Shown here one piece after another: positions 6,344-13,342 of a stretch of 21,959 nt of DNA. The position numbers and the translations under genes were made by a program. The DNA comes from an uncultured Acetatifactor sp. GTDB lineage: Bacteria > Bacillota > Clostridia > Lachnospirales > Lachnospiraceae. How positions within the stretch are numbered: position 1 is the stretch's first letter; each line of letters opens with the position of its first letter. Below the pieces are notes generated by a model, which searched no databases, had not been told where the DNA came from, and was given only the letters and a program-made list of their open reading frames with translations. The DNA is taken from contig CAJTKW010000003.1 of assembly GCA_910577035.1 (NCBI GenBank), positions 86,309 to 108,267 on the forward strand, in the 5' to 3' direction.

Positions 6344-7159
6344 ATGGCAGGAAAAAAGGTATATGCCGTAAAACGGGGAAAGATAACGGGTCTGTTTCAT
6401 ACCTGGGAAGAGTGCAGGGCCTCCGTAGAGGGCTATCCCCAGGCGCAGTATAAAGGATTTGCTTCCCTGGAGGAGGCGGAGGCTTACCTGGGGAATGGTG
6501 CAGGGCGTCAGGGGACGGAAGCGGATCCGAAGAATGGTGCAGGGCGTCAGAAGACGGAAGCGGATCCGAAGAATGGTGCAGGGCGTCAGGGGACGGAAGC
6601 GGATCCGAAGAATGGGGCAGGGCGTCGGAGGTCGAAAGCGGATCCGGGGGATGCCGCAGGCTGCCGGGGCGGGGAACTGCCTGAGGAGGGGTGGCTGCTT
6701 GCATATGTGGACGGAAGCTATGAGGATTCCGTGAAAAAATATGCTTTTGGATGTGTATTTCTGACGTCGGACGGACATATTTATGTGCAGTACGGCAACG
6801 GCGACAGGGAACAGTCCCTTCAGCACAGGAATGTGACAGGGGAGATGCTGGGAGCCATGTATGCGGTGAAAACTGCCATGATGAACGGGTTTCGGGGCGT
6901 TGAGGTGCGGTATGATTACCAGGGAATCGAAAAATGGGTTACAGGTGAGTGGCGCGCCAAGACCGAGCTGACCGGGAAATATGCCGTGTCCATGCGGGAA
7001 TGGGGAAAAAATATGGAAATCAGATTCCAAAAGGTGGCGGCTCACACAAATGTAAGGTATAATGAGCTTGCGGATCAAATGGCAAAGAGGGGACTGCGGG
7101 AGGGAAACGGGATTCCGAAGGTGTGCCTCCTGACAGAGATGGAAGAATATCGTGAATAA
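6344..7159 (+). CDS. rnhA: Ribonuclease H1 with viroplasmin-like N-terminal domain and repeat linker
   Basis: Cleaves the RNA strand of RNA-DNA hybrids. Residues 1-50 are the viroplasmin/hybrid-binding domain typical of eukaryotic-type RNase H1 (KKVYAVKRGKITGLFHTWEEC, then YKGFASLEEAEAYL). Residues 51-102 are four copies of a 13-residue repeat, NGAGRQGTEADPK. The RNase H fold runs from about 117 to 252 with the catalytic set D123 (YVDGS), E167 (TGEM), D191 (YDYQG) and D244 (NELAD), plus the flexible-loop His H234. All catalytic residues are present, so the enzyme should be active. The ribosome binding site GGAGG (6335-6339) is only 4 bp from ATG 6344. The gene begins 17 bp after a strong terminator, leaving no room for its own promoter in that gap. 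Its last 8 bp overlap the next gene, so the two are translationally linked. Confidence 0.93.
   Translation: MAGKKVYAVKRGKITGLFHTWEECRASVEGYPQAQYKGFASLEEAEAYLGNGAGRQGTEADPKNGAGRQKTEADPKNGAGRQGTEADPKNGAGRRRSKADPGDAAGCRGGELPEEGWLLAYVDGSYEDSVKKYAFGCVFLTSDGHIYVQYGNGDREQSLQHRNVTGEMLGAMYAVKTAMMNGFRGVEVRYDYQGIEKWVTGEWRAKTELTGKYAVSMREWGKNMEIRFQKVAAHTNVRYNELADQMAKRGLREGNGIPKVCLLTEMEEYRE
6494..6649 (+). repeat. Four tandem 39-bp repeats within rnhA
   Basis: Units lie at 6494-6532, 6533-6571, 6572-6610 and 6611-6649. Units 1 and 3 are identical, unit 2 differs from them at two adjacent bases, and unit 4 is degenerate. Each unit encodes NG-AGR-x-x-x-x-ADP-x, so gain or loss of a unit keeps the frame and changes the linker by 13 residues. 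The near identity points to recent slippage or unequal exchange. Confidence 0.95.
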
Positions 7160-7886
7160 TGAAGAACAATTATTAAGGTTGAACAAGTACCTGGCCCATG
7201 GGGGAATCTGCTCCAGGCGGGATGCAGACAGGCTGATCGAGCAGGGCAGGGTGCTGGTGAACGGGCAGCTGCCGGTTCCCGGGCAGTCCGTAAGCGGGCG
7301 GGATGAAATCACGGTAGACGGTAAAAGGGTGCGGGGCCGGGAGAAAACGGTGGTACTGGCCTTTTACAAGCCGGTGGGAGTGACCTGTACGGAGCGGGAT
7401 GCCCATGCGGAGAAGGTGATTGGGGATCTGGTACGCTACCCCTTAAGAGTCACCTATGCAGGAAGGCTGGATAAGGATTCCGAGGGTTTGTTGCTGCTTA
7501 CCAATGACGGAGATCTGATCCAGGCTATGATGCGGGGGGCAAACCGCCACGAGAAGGAGTACGAAGTCAAGGTAGACAGGGAGGTAACGCCCGATTTTCT
7601 GGCAAAGATGGCCGCCGGAATTTATCTGAAGGAGTTAAATATAAAAACCCGGAAGTGCAGGCTGGAACAGACGGGGAAAGATACGTTCCGGATTGTTTTG
7701 ACCCAGGGGGTCAACAGACAAATCCGCAGAATGTGTGTGGCCTGCGGGCAGCGGGTCATGAAGATTAAGCGTATCCGGGTGATGAATGTTACCCTGGGCA
7801 GCCTGAAACCGGGAGAGTATGCGGAACTCCCGGCGGCGGAGGTTGAGGCACTGTATCGGGGCTGTGGGATCATTCCCGGGAAATAA
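7152..7886 (+). CDS. rluF: RluF-like pseudouridine synthase (RsuA/RluB/E/F family)
   Basis: Isomerises a specific uridine in rRNA to pseudouridine. The 244-residue product has an N-terminal S4 RNA-binding domain (about 7-60; LNKYLAHGGICSRRDADRLI) followed by the catalytic domain. The signature GRLDKDSEGLL carries the catalytic Asp (D107). The block HEKEYEVKVD, then GVNRQIRRMC and IKRIRVMNVTLG, is closest in my memory to RluF (23S rRNA position 2604), but RluB or RsuA specificity cannot be excluded from sequence alone. The GTG start overlaps the end of rnhA by 8 bp, with GGAAG six bases upstream. The ATG at 7160 is out of frame. The stop is 22 bp before the ligase start, so rnhA, this gene and ligA look like one operon. 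Confidence 0.88.
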   Translation: MNNEEQLLRLNKYLAHGGICSRRDADRLIEQGRVLVNGQLPVPGQSVSGRDEITVDGKRVRGREKTVVLAFYKPVGVTCTERDAHAEKVIGDLVRYPLRVTYAGRLDKDSEGLLLLTNDGDLIQAMMRGANRHEKEYEVKVDREVTPDFLAKMAAGIYLKELNIKTRKCRLEQTGKDTFRIVLTQGVNRQIRRMCVACGQRVMKIKRIRVMNVTLGSLKPGEYAELPAAEVEALYRGCGIIPGK

Positions 7887-7908
7887 CAGGAAATGGGTGA
7901 GACAGATT

Positions 7909-9876
7909 ATGCAGTTTGAGAAGATGGAGCGAATGAAATATCTGGCGGAGGTTCTGAACCGGGCGTCAAAGGCTTACTATGCGGAAGACAGGGAGATCAT
8001 GAGCAATCAGGAGTATGACGCCCTTTATGACGAGCTGCAGGAGCTGGAGGCGGAGACGGGGGTTACCCTGGCCGGCAGTCCCACCGTGCGGGTGGGCTAC
8101 GAGGCGGTGGAGGAGCTTCCCAAGGAGAGGCACGAGACGCCGATGCTGTCCCTGGGCAAGACCAAGAGCCGCGAGGAGCTGCGGGAGTGGCTGCAGGGGA
8201 ATCCTGCAGTTATGAGTTGGAAACTGGATGGACTGACCGTGGTTTTGACATATTATGACGGAAAACTTGCAAAGGCAGTTACCCGGGGCAACGGCGAGAT
8301 CGGTGAGGTGGTCACAAACAATGCAAGGACATTTCGAAATATTCCCCTGACCATTCCCTTTACCGGCGGCCTGGTGCTGCGGGGGGAGGCGGTGATTACT
8401 TATTCGGATTTTAAGCGTATGAATGAGGAGATAGAGGAAGCGGAAACCAGATATAAGAATCCACGCAACCTGTGCAGCGGTTCCGTGCGGCAGCTGAACA
8501 GTGAGATCACCGCGGAACGGTGCGTGAGATTCTATGCCTTCAGCCTGGTCAGCGCGGAAGGGGAGGATTTTCATAATTCCCGGGAAGAACAGTTTGCGTT
8601 CCTGCAGGGCCAGGGGTTCGAGGTAGTAGAGCATTATCGTGTGACGGAGGAGAATATCCTGGACACCATAGAGCTTTTCGAGAAGAAGATCGGGAGCTAT
8701 GACATTCCTTCGGACGGCCTGGTGCTGACTTATGAGAACATTGCCTACGGGCAGTCTCTGGGGAGGACGGCAAAATTCCCCCGGCATTCCATCGCCTTTA
8801 AGTGGGCGGATGAAATGATGGAGACGACATTGCAGGAGATTGAGTGGAGCGCCAGCCGCACGGGCCTGATTAACCCGGTGGCAATCTTTGAGCCGGTGGA
8901 GCTGGAAGGAACTACTGTGAGCAGGGCTTCGGTGCATAACATCAGTATTCTGCGGGGGCTGAAGCTGGGAATCGGGGATCGTATCACGGTTTATAAGGCG
9001 AATATGATTATCCCCCAGATTGGGGAGAACCTTACCTGCAGCGACAATGTGGAGATTCCTGCCTTATGCCCTGTCTGCGGGGGGAAGACGGAGATCAGAC
9101 AGGTGAATGAGGTGCAGTCCCTGTACTGTACCAATTCCCGCTGTGCGGCCAAGCGGATCAAGGCGTTTACGCTGTTTGTCAGCCGGGATGCCATGAATAT
9201 AGAAGGGCTTTCCGAGGCTACGCTGGAGAAATTCGTAGACAGGGGATTTATCCAGGAGTATGCGGATCTGTACCATCTGGACAGATACCGGGAGCAGATC
9301 GTGGAAATGGAAGGCTTCGGGGAGAAATCCTGCAATAACCTCATTGACAGCATTAACGCATCCAGAAACACCGTTCTGCCCAGAGTGATTTACGGATTGG
9401 GAATTGCCAATATCGGGGTGGCAAACGCTAAAATGCTGTGCCGTTATTTTGATTACGATATGGAGCAGATGCGGAAGGCCGACGTGGAGACCTTAAGTGC
9501 CATTGAAGGGATCGGGGAGGTTATCGGAAGCGCGTTTGTGGATTATATGCGGGATGAGGATAATCTGCAGAAGCTGGATCATCTGCTGGCGGAGCTGCAT
9601 GTGGAAATGCCTTCGGTGGAGGAAGGCAGCCGGACCATGCAGGGGCTTACCTTTGTGATTACCGGAAGCCTGAATCATTTTGCGGCCAGAAACGATTTAA
9701 AGGAGCTTATCGAGGCCAGGGGCGGCAAGGTGACGGGGAGCGTTACGGGGAAAACCACGGCCCTGATTAACAATGATATTGCTTCTAATTCCTCCAAGAA
9801 CAAAAAGGCAAAGGAACTGGGGATTCCCATTTTATCGGAGGATATGTTCCTGGAGGAGTATGGGCTGGCAGAGTAG
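7909..9876 (+). CDS. ligA: NAD-dependent DNA ligase, divergent subfamily
   Basis: Seals DNA nicks using NAD+. From ATG 7909 the product is 655 residues, close to the usual 670. Domain order is complete: Ia region (KAYYAEDREIMSNQEYDALYDEL), adenylation domain with the nucleophile Lys in WKLDG (K105), the RGE motif (LVLRGEAV), OB fold, a C4 zinc finger (C387, C390, C407, C412), helix-hairpin-helix repeats, and a C-terminal BRCT domain from about 578. Differences from canonical LigA are visible. Motif IV, normally DGVVIKV, reads DGLVLTYEN, so the conserved Lys is Thr. The Ia-domain Asp before xxYD is Asn (SNQEYD). The usual RAGDVIPKV region reads KANMIIPQI. I recall similar sequences in other Lachnospiraceae, so this looks like a lineage variant and not decay. 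The open frame extends upstream to 7819, but that part overlaps the previous gene in another frame. ATG 7924 is an alternative start. Confidence 0.93.
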   Translation: MQFEKMERMKYLAEVLNRASKAYYAEDREIMSNQEYDALYDELQELEAETGVTLAGSPTVRVGYEAVEELPKERHETPMLSLGKTKSREELREWLQGNPAVMSWKLDGLTVVLTYYDGKLAKAVTRGNGEIGEVVTNNARTFRNIPLTIPFTGGLVLRGEAVITYSDFKRMNEEIEEAETRYKNPRNLCSGSVRQLNSEITAERCVRFYAFSLVSAEGEDFHNSREEQFAFLQGQGFEVVEHYRVTEENILDTIELFEKKIGSYDIPSDGLVLTYENIAYGQSLGRTAKFPRHSIAFKWADEMMETTLQEIEWSASRTGLINPVAIFEPVELEGTTVSRASVHNISILRGLKLGIGDRITVYKANMIIPQIGENLTCSDNVEIPALCPVCGGKTEIRQVNEVQSLYCTNSRCAAKRIKAFTLFVSRDAMNIEGLSEATLEKFVDRGFIQEYADLYHLDRYREQIVEMEGFGEKSCNNLIDSINASRNTVLPRVIYGLGIANIGVANAKMLCRYFDYDMEQMRKADVETLSAIEGIGEVIGSAFVDYMRDEDNLQKLDHLLAELHVEMPSVEEGSRTMQGLTFVITGSLNHFAARNDLKELIEARGGKVTGSVTGKTTALINNDIASNSSKNKKAKELGIPILSEDMFLEEYGLAE

Positions 9877-9956
9877 TATCTGCGGGCCGGTTTGCAACGC
9901 CGGAAGGAAATAAGAAGTAAAGACAAAATATCTGGCATTGAGGGAGGGATTGGACT

Positions 9957-10862
9957 ATGCCTATAAAGACACAAAGCGATCTGCCTGCAAAGGAGATCCT
10001 GGAAAACGAAAATATATTTGTAATGGATGAATTACGGGCGCTTCACCAGGACATTCGTCCCCTGCAGGTGCTGATTTTGAATAATATGCCAGTCAAGCAG
10101 GATACGGAGCTGCAGCTGCTGCGGGCTTTGTCAAACACACCCCTGCAGGTGGACGTTACCTTTATGAATGTGCAGAGCCATGTGTCCCTGAATACGCCGG
10201 CAAGCCATTTGAATAAGTTCTATACTTCTCTGAAGGAAATCAGGGACAGAAGGTTTGACGGCATGATTGTCACCGGTGCACCGGTGGAAGACATATCCTT
10301 TGAAGAAGTGGATTACTGGCAGGAAACCTGTGAGATTCTGGACTGGGCAGAGACCCATGTGACCTCCACCCTGCATATCTGCTGGGCGGCTCAGGCGGGC
10401 TTTTATCATTACTACGGCATCAACAAGAAGCTTTTACCCGGAAAGCTTTCCGGTATATATGAGCATAAGGTCTCCAATCGTAAAATTCCGCTGGTCCGGG
10501 GGTTTGACGATATTTTCCTGGCCCCCCACAGCCGCCATACCGAGACGCCGGCAGAGGCCATTCATGCCTGCAAGGAGCTGACCGTACTGGCGGAATCCCC
10601 GGCGGCCGGTGTCTTTCTGGCCATTGCGGAGGAGGGAAAGAAGATTTTCGTGACCGGCCACCCGGAATACGACAGGTATACCTTACATAATGAATATCAC
10701 CGGGACCTGGACAGGGGACTTCCCATTCAGATTCCCTACAATTATTATCCCGGGGATAACCCGGAGGAGCGTCCTCTGCTGCAGTGGCGTTCCCACAGCA
10801 ACAATTTGTACAGCAACTGGCTCAATTATTATGTCTACCAGGCGACGCCGTACGATTTGTAG
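9957..10862 (+). CDS. metA: Homoserine O-acetyltransferase of the MetA family
   Basis: Activates homoserine at the hydroxyl in the first committed step of methionine synthesis. The product is 301 residues with the class I amidotransferase-like fold. The catalytic Cys is C142 (HICWAAQAG), with H235 and E237 in TGHPEYD. Residue 111, which distinguishes acyl donors in this family, is Glu (GAPVED). Published work on the family links Glu there to acetyl-CoA and Gly (as in E. coli) to succinyl-CoA, so acetyl transfer is predicted despite the common name homoserine O-succinyltransferase. A GAGGGAGGGA ribosome binding site (9940-9949) lies 7 bp before ATG 9957. It follows ligA by 80 bp. I see neither a SAM riboswitch nor a T-box in that gap and no clear promoter, so read-through from the ligA operon is possible. 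Confidence 0.95.
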   Translation: MPIKTQSDLPAKEILENENIFVMDELRALHQDIRPLQVLILNNMPVKQDTELQLLRALSNTPLQVDVTFMNVQSHVSLNTPASHLNKFYTSLKEIRDRRFDGMIVTGAPVEDISFEEVDYWQETCEILDWAETHVTSTLHICWAAQAGFYHYYGINKKLLPGKLSGIYEHKVSNRKIPLVRGFDDIFLAPHSRHTETPAEAIHACKELTVLAESPAAGVFLAIAEEGKKIFVTGHPEYDRYTLHNEYHRDLDRGLPIQIPYNYYPGDNPEERPLLQWRSHSNNLYSNWLNYYVYQATPYDL

Positions 10863-10880
10863 ATCAGGAAAAAGTTTTGT

Positions 10881-10909
10881 TTGTCATTTCCGTCCATAGT
10901 GTATATAAT
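10881..10909 (+). promoter_or_regulatory. Sigma-A-type promoter of the HD-GYP-like/pilT pair
   Basis: TTGTCA (10881-10886) and a perfect TATAAT (10904-10909) are separated by 17 bp, 18 bp after the metA stop. The start of transcription would fall near 10916, giving a leader of about 34 nt to the ATG at 10950. Confidence 0.8.
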
Positions 10910-10949
10910 GGAAAGTGTACAGCATGAAAAGTCATCAGAGGGGGGACAA

Positions 10950-12041
10950 ATGAAATTTATCGAAACTGCTGAATTAAAAGCGGGAATGCGTCTGGCACGT
11001 CCGATTTATAATAGGAAGGGAGTGCTTCTATATGAGCGTGATTCGCGCCTGAACGCCCAGTCCATTGACAGTGTGAAAAATTTCGGACTGCTGGGGGTGT
11101 ATGTTCTGGAGCCTGCAGAACCGCTGCCGCCCATTTCGGAGGAGGATCTGCAATTCGAACGTTTTCAGATTGCCACGGTTTACTCCATATTGGATGAGCT
11201 GGAGAAAATGCTTGCAACGAAGAAAACCAATCGTCTGCAGACAATTGCCGGTACGATTATCAAGAATTACGGACATTTGGACGGGAAGATCAATTTTTAC
11301 CAGAATCTGCGGAGCAAGGAGGATTATGTGTGCAGGCATTGCCTGAATACGGCCATTCTCTGTGCCATGATTACCCATGTGATGAATGTGCGGGTGGACG
11401 AGCAGCTGCTGACGGTGCAGTCGGCGATTGTACATGACATCGGGAAGCTGAAAACTCCGGATACGATCCTTTTTGCCAGAGAGGATACCGAGGCGGTGCG
11501 GCTGAAGATTTATCAGGACCAGCTGGCGGGGATGGAGGTTATAGAAGAAGCCATATATGAAGGAAAGAATTACAGGCGGGTCTGCACCCAGGCAGTGAAG
11601 ATCGGGACGGATGCGGAAAACGGCAGGCAGGCGCTGGAGCAGAAGACACCTATGGCGGCCAGGATCCTGATCGTAGCGAACAAGTATGACGAAATGACGG
11701 CCATGGACCTGCAGGGGAAGTCTCAGTCCGAGGTCAGGGCAATACAGGAATTTCGGGAGCATCCTGAAATCTATGATGAAGCGGTGGTAAACGCGCTGAT
11801 TCAATCTGTCAATATATTATATCCCGGTGTCAGTGTGGAGCTGAACACAGGGGACAAGGCGCTGGTGTTGTCGGAAAACCCCAGGGACATCCTGCGTCCT
11901 ACGGTGCTTACCTTTGGGGATAACTGTATTGTTGATCTGTCGCTGACGGGATATAAGGATCTTTATGTGGTGGATATTATGAAGACCTTGGACAACAGGC
12001 ATGTCATGCGCAGGGAAGTGGTGGATAATATCAAGCTGTAA
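10950..12041 (+). CDS. Degenerate HD-GYP-like protein, probably non-catalytic
   Basis: The start is placed at ATG 10950, after GAGGGGGG (10938-10945). The frame is open further upstream, but those codons overlap the promoter. The 363-residue product begins with a small domain (about 1-60, MKFIETAELKAGMRLARPIY) like those found ahead of HD-GYP domains, then a helical linker, then an HD domain from about 125. An HDIGK motif is present (H162, D163), followed by LKTPDTIL as in HD-GYP proteins. Beyond that the ligand set is broken. The His of the usual HPxxG is replaced (DQLAGMEVI), HHExxDGxGYP is absent, and the VADxYDALT Asp is Asn (VANKYDEMT). Cyclic-di-GMP hydrolysis is therefore unlikely, and binding or scaffolding is an inference. 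The pilT-like gene starts 20 bp downstream, so the two are probably co-transcribed. Confidence 0.85.
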   Translation: MKFIETAELKAGMRLARPIYNRKGVLLYERDSRLNAQSIDSVKNFGLLGVYVLEPAEPLPPISEEDLQFERFQIATVYSILDELEKMLATKKTNRLQTIAGTIIKNYGHLDGKINFYQNLRSKEDYVCRHCLNTAILCAMITHVMNVRVDEQLLTVQSAIVHDIGKLKTPDTILFAREDTEAVRLKIYQDQLAGMEVIEEAIYEGKNYRRVCTQAVKIGTDAENGRQALEQKTPMAARILIVANKYDEMTAMDLQGKSQSEVRAIQEFREHPEIYDEAVVNALIQSVNILYPGVSVELNTGDKALVLSENPRDILRPTVLTFGDNCIVDLSLTGYKDLYVVDIMKTLDNRHVMRREVVDNIKL

Positions 12042-12061
12042 GGAGAACGGGAAGAGGGAAA

Positions 12062-13159
12062 ATGCCTGTTATAGAGGAAATACTGCGGGAGGCGGAGGAG
12101 GCCGGTGCAAGCGATGTGCATCTGACCGTGGGCATCCCGCCCAGAATGAGAGTGAATGGGAATCTGGTTACAATGAATTATCCCAAAATGCTGTCCACGG
12201 ACACGCTGGACATTCTGTTGAAGATTATGTCCGACGCACAGCGGGAACGATTTGAAGGAAAGGGGGAATATGATTTTTCCTTTTCCGTTCCGGGCTGCGG
12301 GCGGTTTCGTGTCAATGCCTATAAGCAGAAGGGGTGTGTGGCGCTGGCAATCCGGCTGGTGGGTGCCGGGGTTCCGGCCCCGGAGGTGCTGGGGGTGCCG
12401 GAGTCCGTTATGAACCTGTACCGGAAAAGGCGCGGCCTGGTGCTGGCCACCGGGGGGGCCGGAAGCGGTAAAACCACAACGCTTGCTGCCATAGTCGATA
12501 AGATCAACGGCAGCAGGAATGCGCATATCATCACCCTGGAGGATCCCATCGAGTACCTGCACCAGCATAAGACTTCCATGGTGAACCAAAGGGAGATCGG
12601 CATTGACTGCGTAAGCTATGAGGAGGCCATCAACGCGGCGGTTCGTGAGGATCCGGATGTGATTTTGCTGGGTGAGATGAGAGATCCGGATACGGCCGCC
12701 AGGGCTGTCGACGCGGCGGCGACAGGATGCCTGGTGCTTTCTTCGTTGAACACCATGGGGACGGCAGACGCCATAGATCATATCGTCAATATTTTTCCTC
12801 CCTATTATCAGCAGCAGTTCAGGCTCCGGCTGGCAAAGGTGCTTGAGACAGTGGTTTTCCAGCAGTTGATTCCGACGGCGGACGGCGGGGGCAGGGTCGC
12901 AGCCTTTGAGGTCATGCACACCAACCAGACGGTGCGCAGCCTGATCCGTGAGGGAAAGATAAGCCAGCTTCCCGGCGCGATACAGGCAGGGAGAAAGCAG
13001 GGGATGGTCCTGATGGATGAGGCCATCCTGAGGCTCTACGTGGAGCGGAAGATAGACAGGGAAAATGCGGTCTGGTACGCCCGGAATCCAGAGGCCATGA
13101 AAATGAGGCTGACGGCGGGTATCAGTATCGGTAAAGGCGAAGGAAAGCAACAGCTGTAG
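12062..13159 (+). CDS. pilT: PilT-like type IV pilus retraction ATPase
   Basis: The 365-residue product has the size and layout of PilT-family secretion ATPases. An N-terminal PAS-like domain (SDVHLTVGIPPRMRVNG) is followed by the RecA-like motor. The Walker A Lys is K137 (GGAGSGKTTT), the Asp box is TLEDPIEY, and Walker B is VILLGEMRD with catalytic Glu E205. The family segment AIREGKxHQM appears as AIQAGRKQGM. The His box, normally LSTLHTNSA, reads LSSLNTMGT, so the conserved His is Asn (N230). No pilin, PilB, PilC or PilD gene is in the window, so this copy stands alone beside the HD-GYP-like gene. GAGGG upstream of ATG 12062 is the likely ribosome binding site. A pilus-retraction role is inferred from the family; another motor role is possible. 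Confidence 0.88.
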   Translation: MPVIEEILREAEEAGASDVHLTVGIPPRMRVNGNLVTMNYPKMLSTDTLDILLKIMSDAQRERFEGKGEYDFSFSVPGCGRFRVNAYKQKGCVALAIRLVGAGVPAPEVLGVPESVMNLYRKRRGLVLATGGAGSGKTTTLAAIVDKINGSRNAHIITLEDPIEYLHQHKTSMVNQREIGIDCVSYEEAINAAVREDPDVILLGEMRDPDTAARAVDAAATGCLVLSSLNTMGTADAIDHIVNIFPPYYQQQFRLRLAKVLETVVFQQLIPTADGGGRVAAFEVMHTNQTVRSLIREGKISQLPGAIQAGRKQGMVLMDEAILRLYVERKIDRENAVWYARNPEAMKMRLTAGISIGKGEGKQQL

Positions 13160-13163
13160 CAGC

Positions 13164-13195
13164 GTAACAGTTCGGACAGGGCACTGAACTGTTAC
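13164..13195 (+). repeat. Perfect 10-bp inverted repeat after pilT
   Basis: GTAACAGTTC (13164-13173) and GAACTGTTAC (13186-13195) are exact inverted repeats around a 12-nt loop, beginning 5 bp after the pilT stop. No T run follows, so it is not a standard terminator. It could be an mRNA 3'-end stabiliser, a weak terminator or an operator. The rest of the 183-bp gap to comM holds a pyrimidine-rich stretch (about 13266-13310) and no recognised promoter. Confidence 0.6.
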
Positions 13196-13342
13196 ATAGT
13201 ATCAATAAGTATATTCAGGTCACAGGGGCGCCGGTTCACGGCTGTCTGCCGCGGTTCCCCGAAGGACTTCTTTTCATTTCATTTTATCCTTTGTTTTCTT
13301 TTATTTCCAAAAAATCAATTTAATTCAACAGGAGGAATTTCT

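Noticed and set aside
6494..6649. 39-bp repeats as a CRISPR array
   Set aside because: The units are directly adjacent with no spacers and lie in frame inside a gene, so they are a coding minisatellite.
7819..7908. Upstream extension of ligA to an ATG at 7819
   Set aside because: The first 30 codons overlap the end of the pseudouridine synthase in another frame, and the LigA family N-terminus matches the start at 7909.
9877..9956. SAM riboswitch or T-box upstream of metA
   Set aside because: The gap is only 80 bp and shows neither the conserved core of these RNAs nor a terminator hairpin.
11963..13150. Minus-strand open frame (395 codons) opposite the pilT-like gene
   Set aside because: The plus strand carries intact Walker A and B motifs across the same region, and the antisense translation has no family features or ribosome binding site.
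13196..13342. Cyclic-di-GMP (GEMM) riboswitch between pilT and comM
   Set aside because: I looked because of the neighbouring c-di-GMP genes, but the conserved GEMM core segments are not present; there is mainly a pyrimidine-rich tract.
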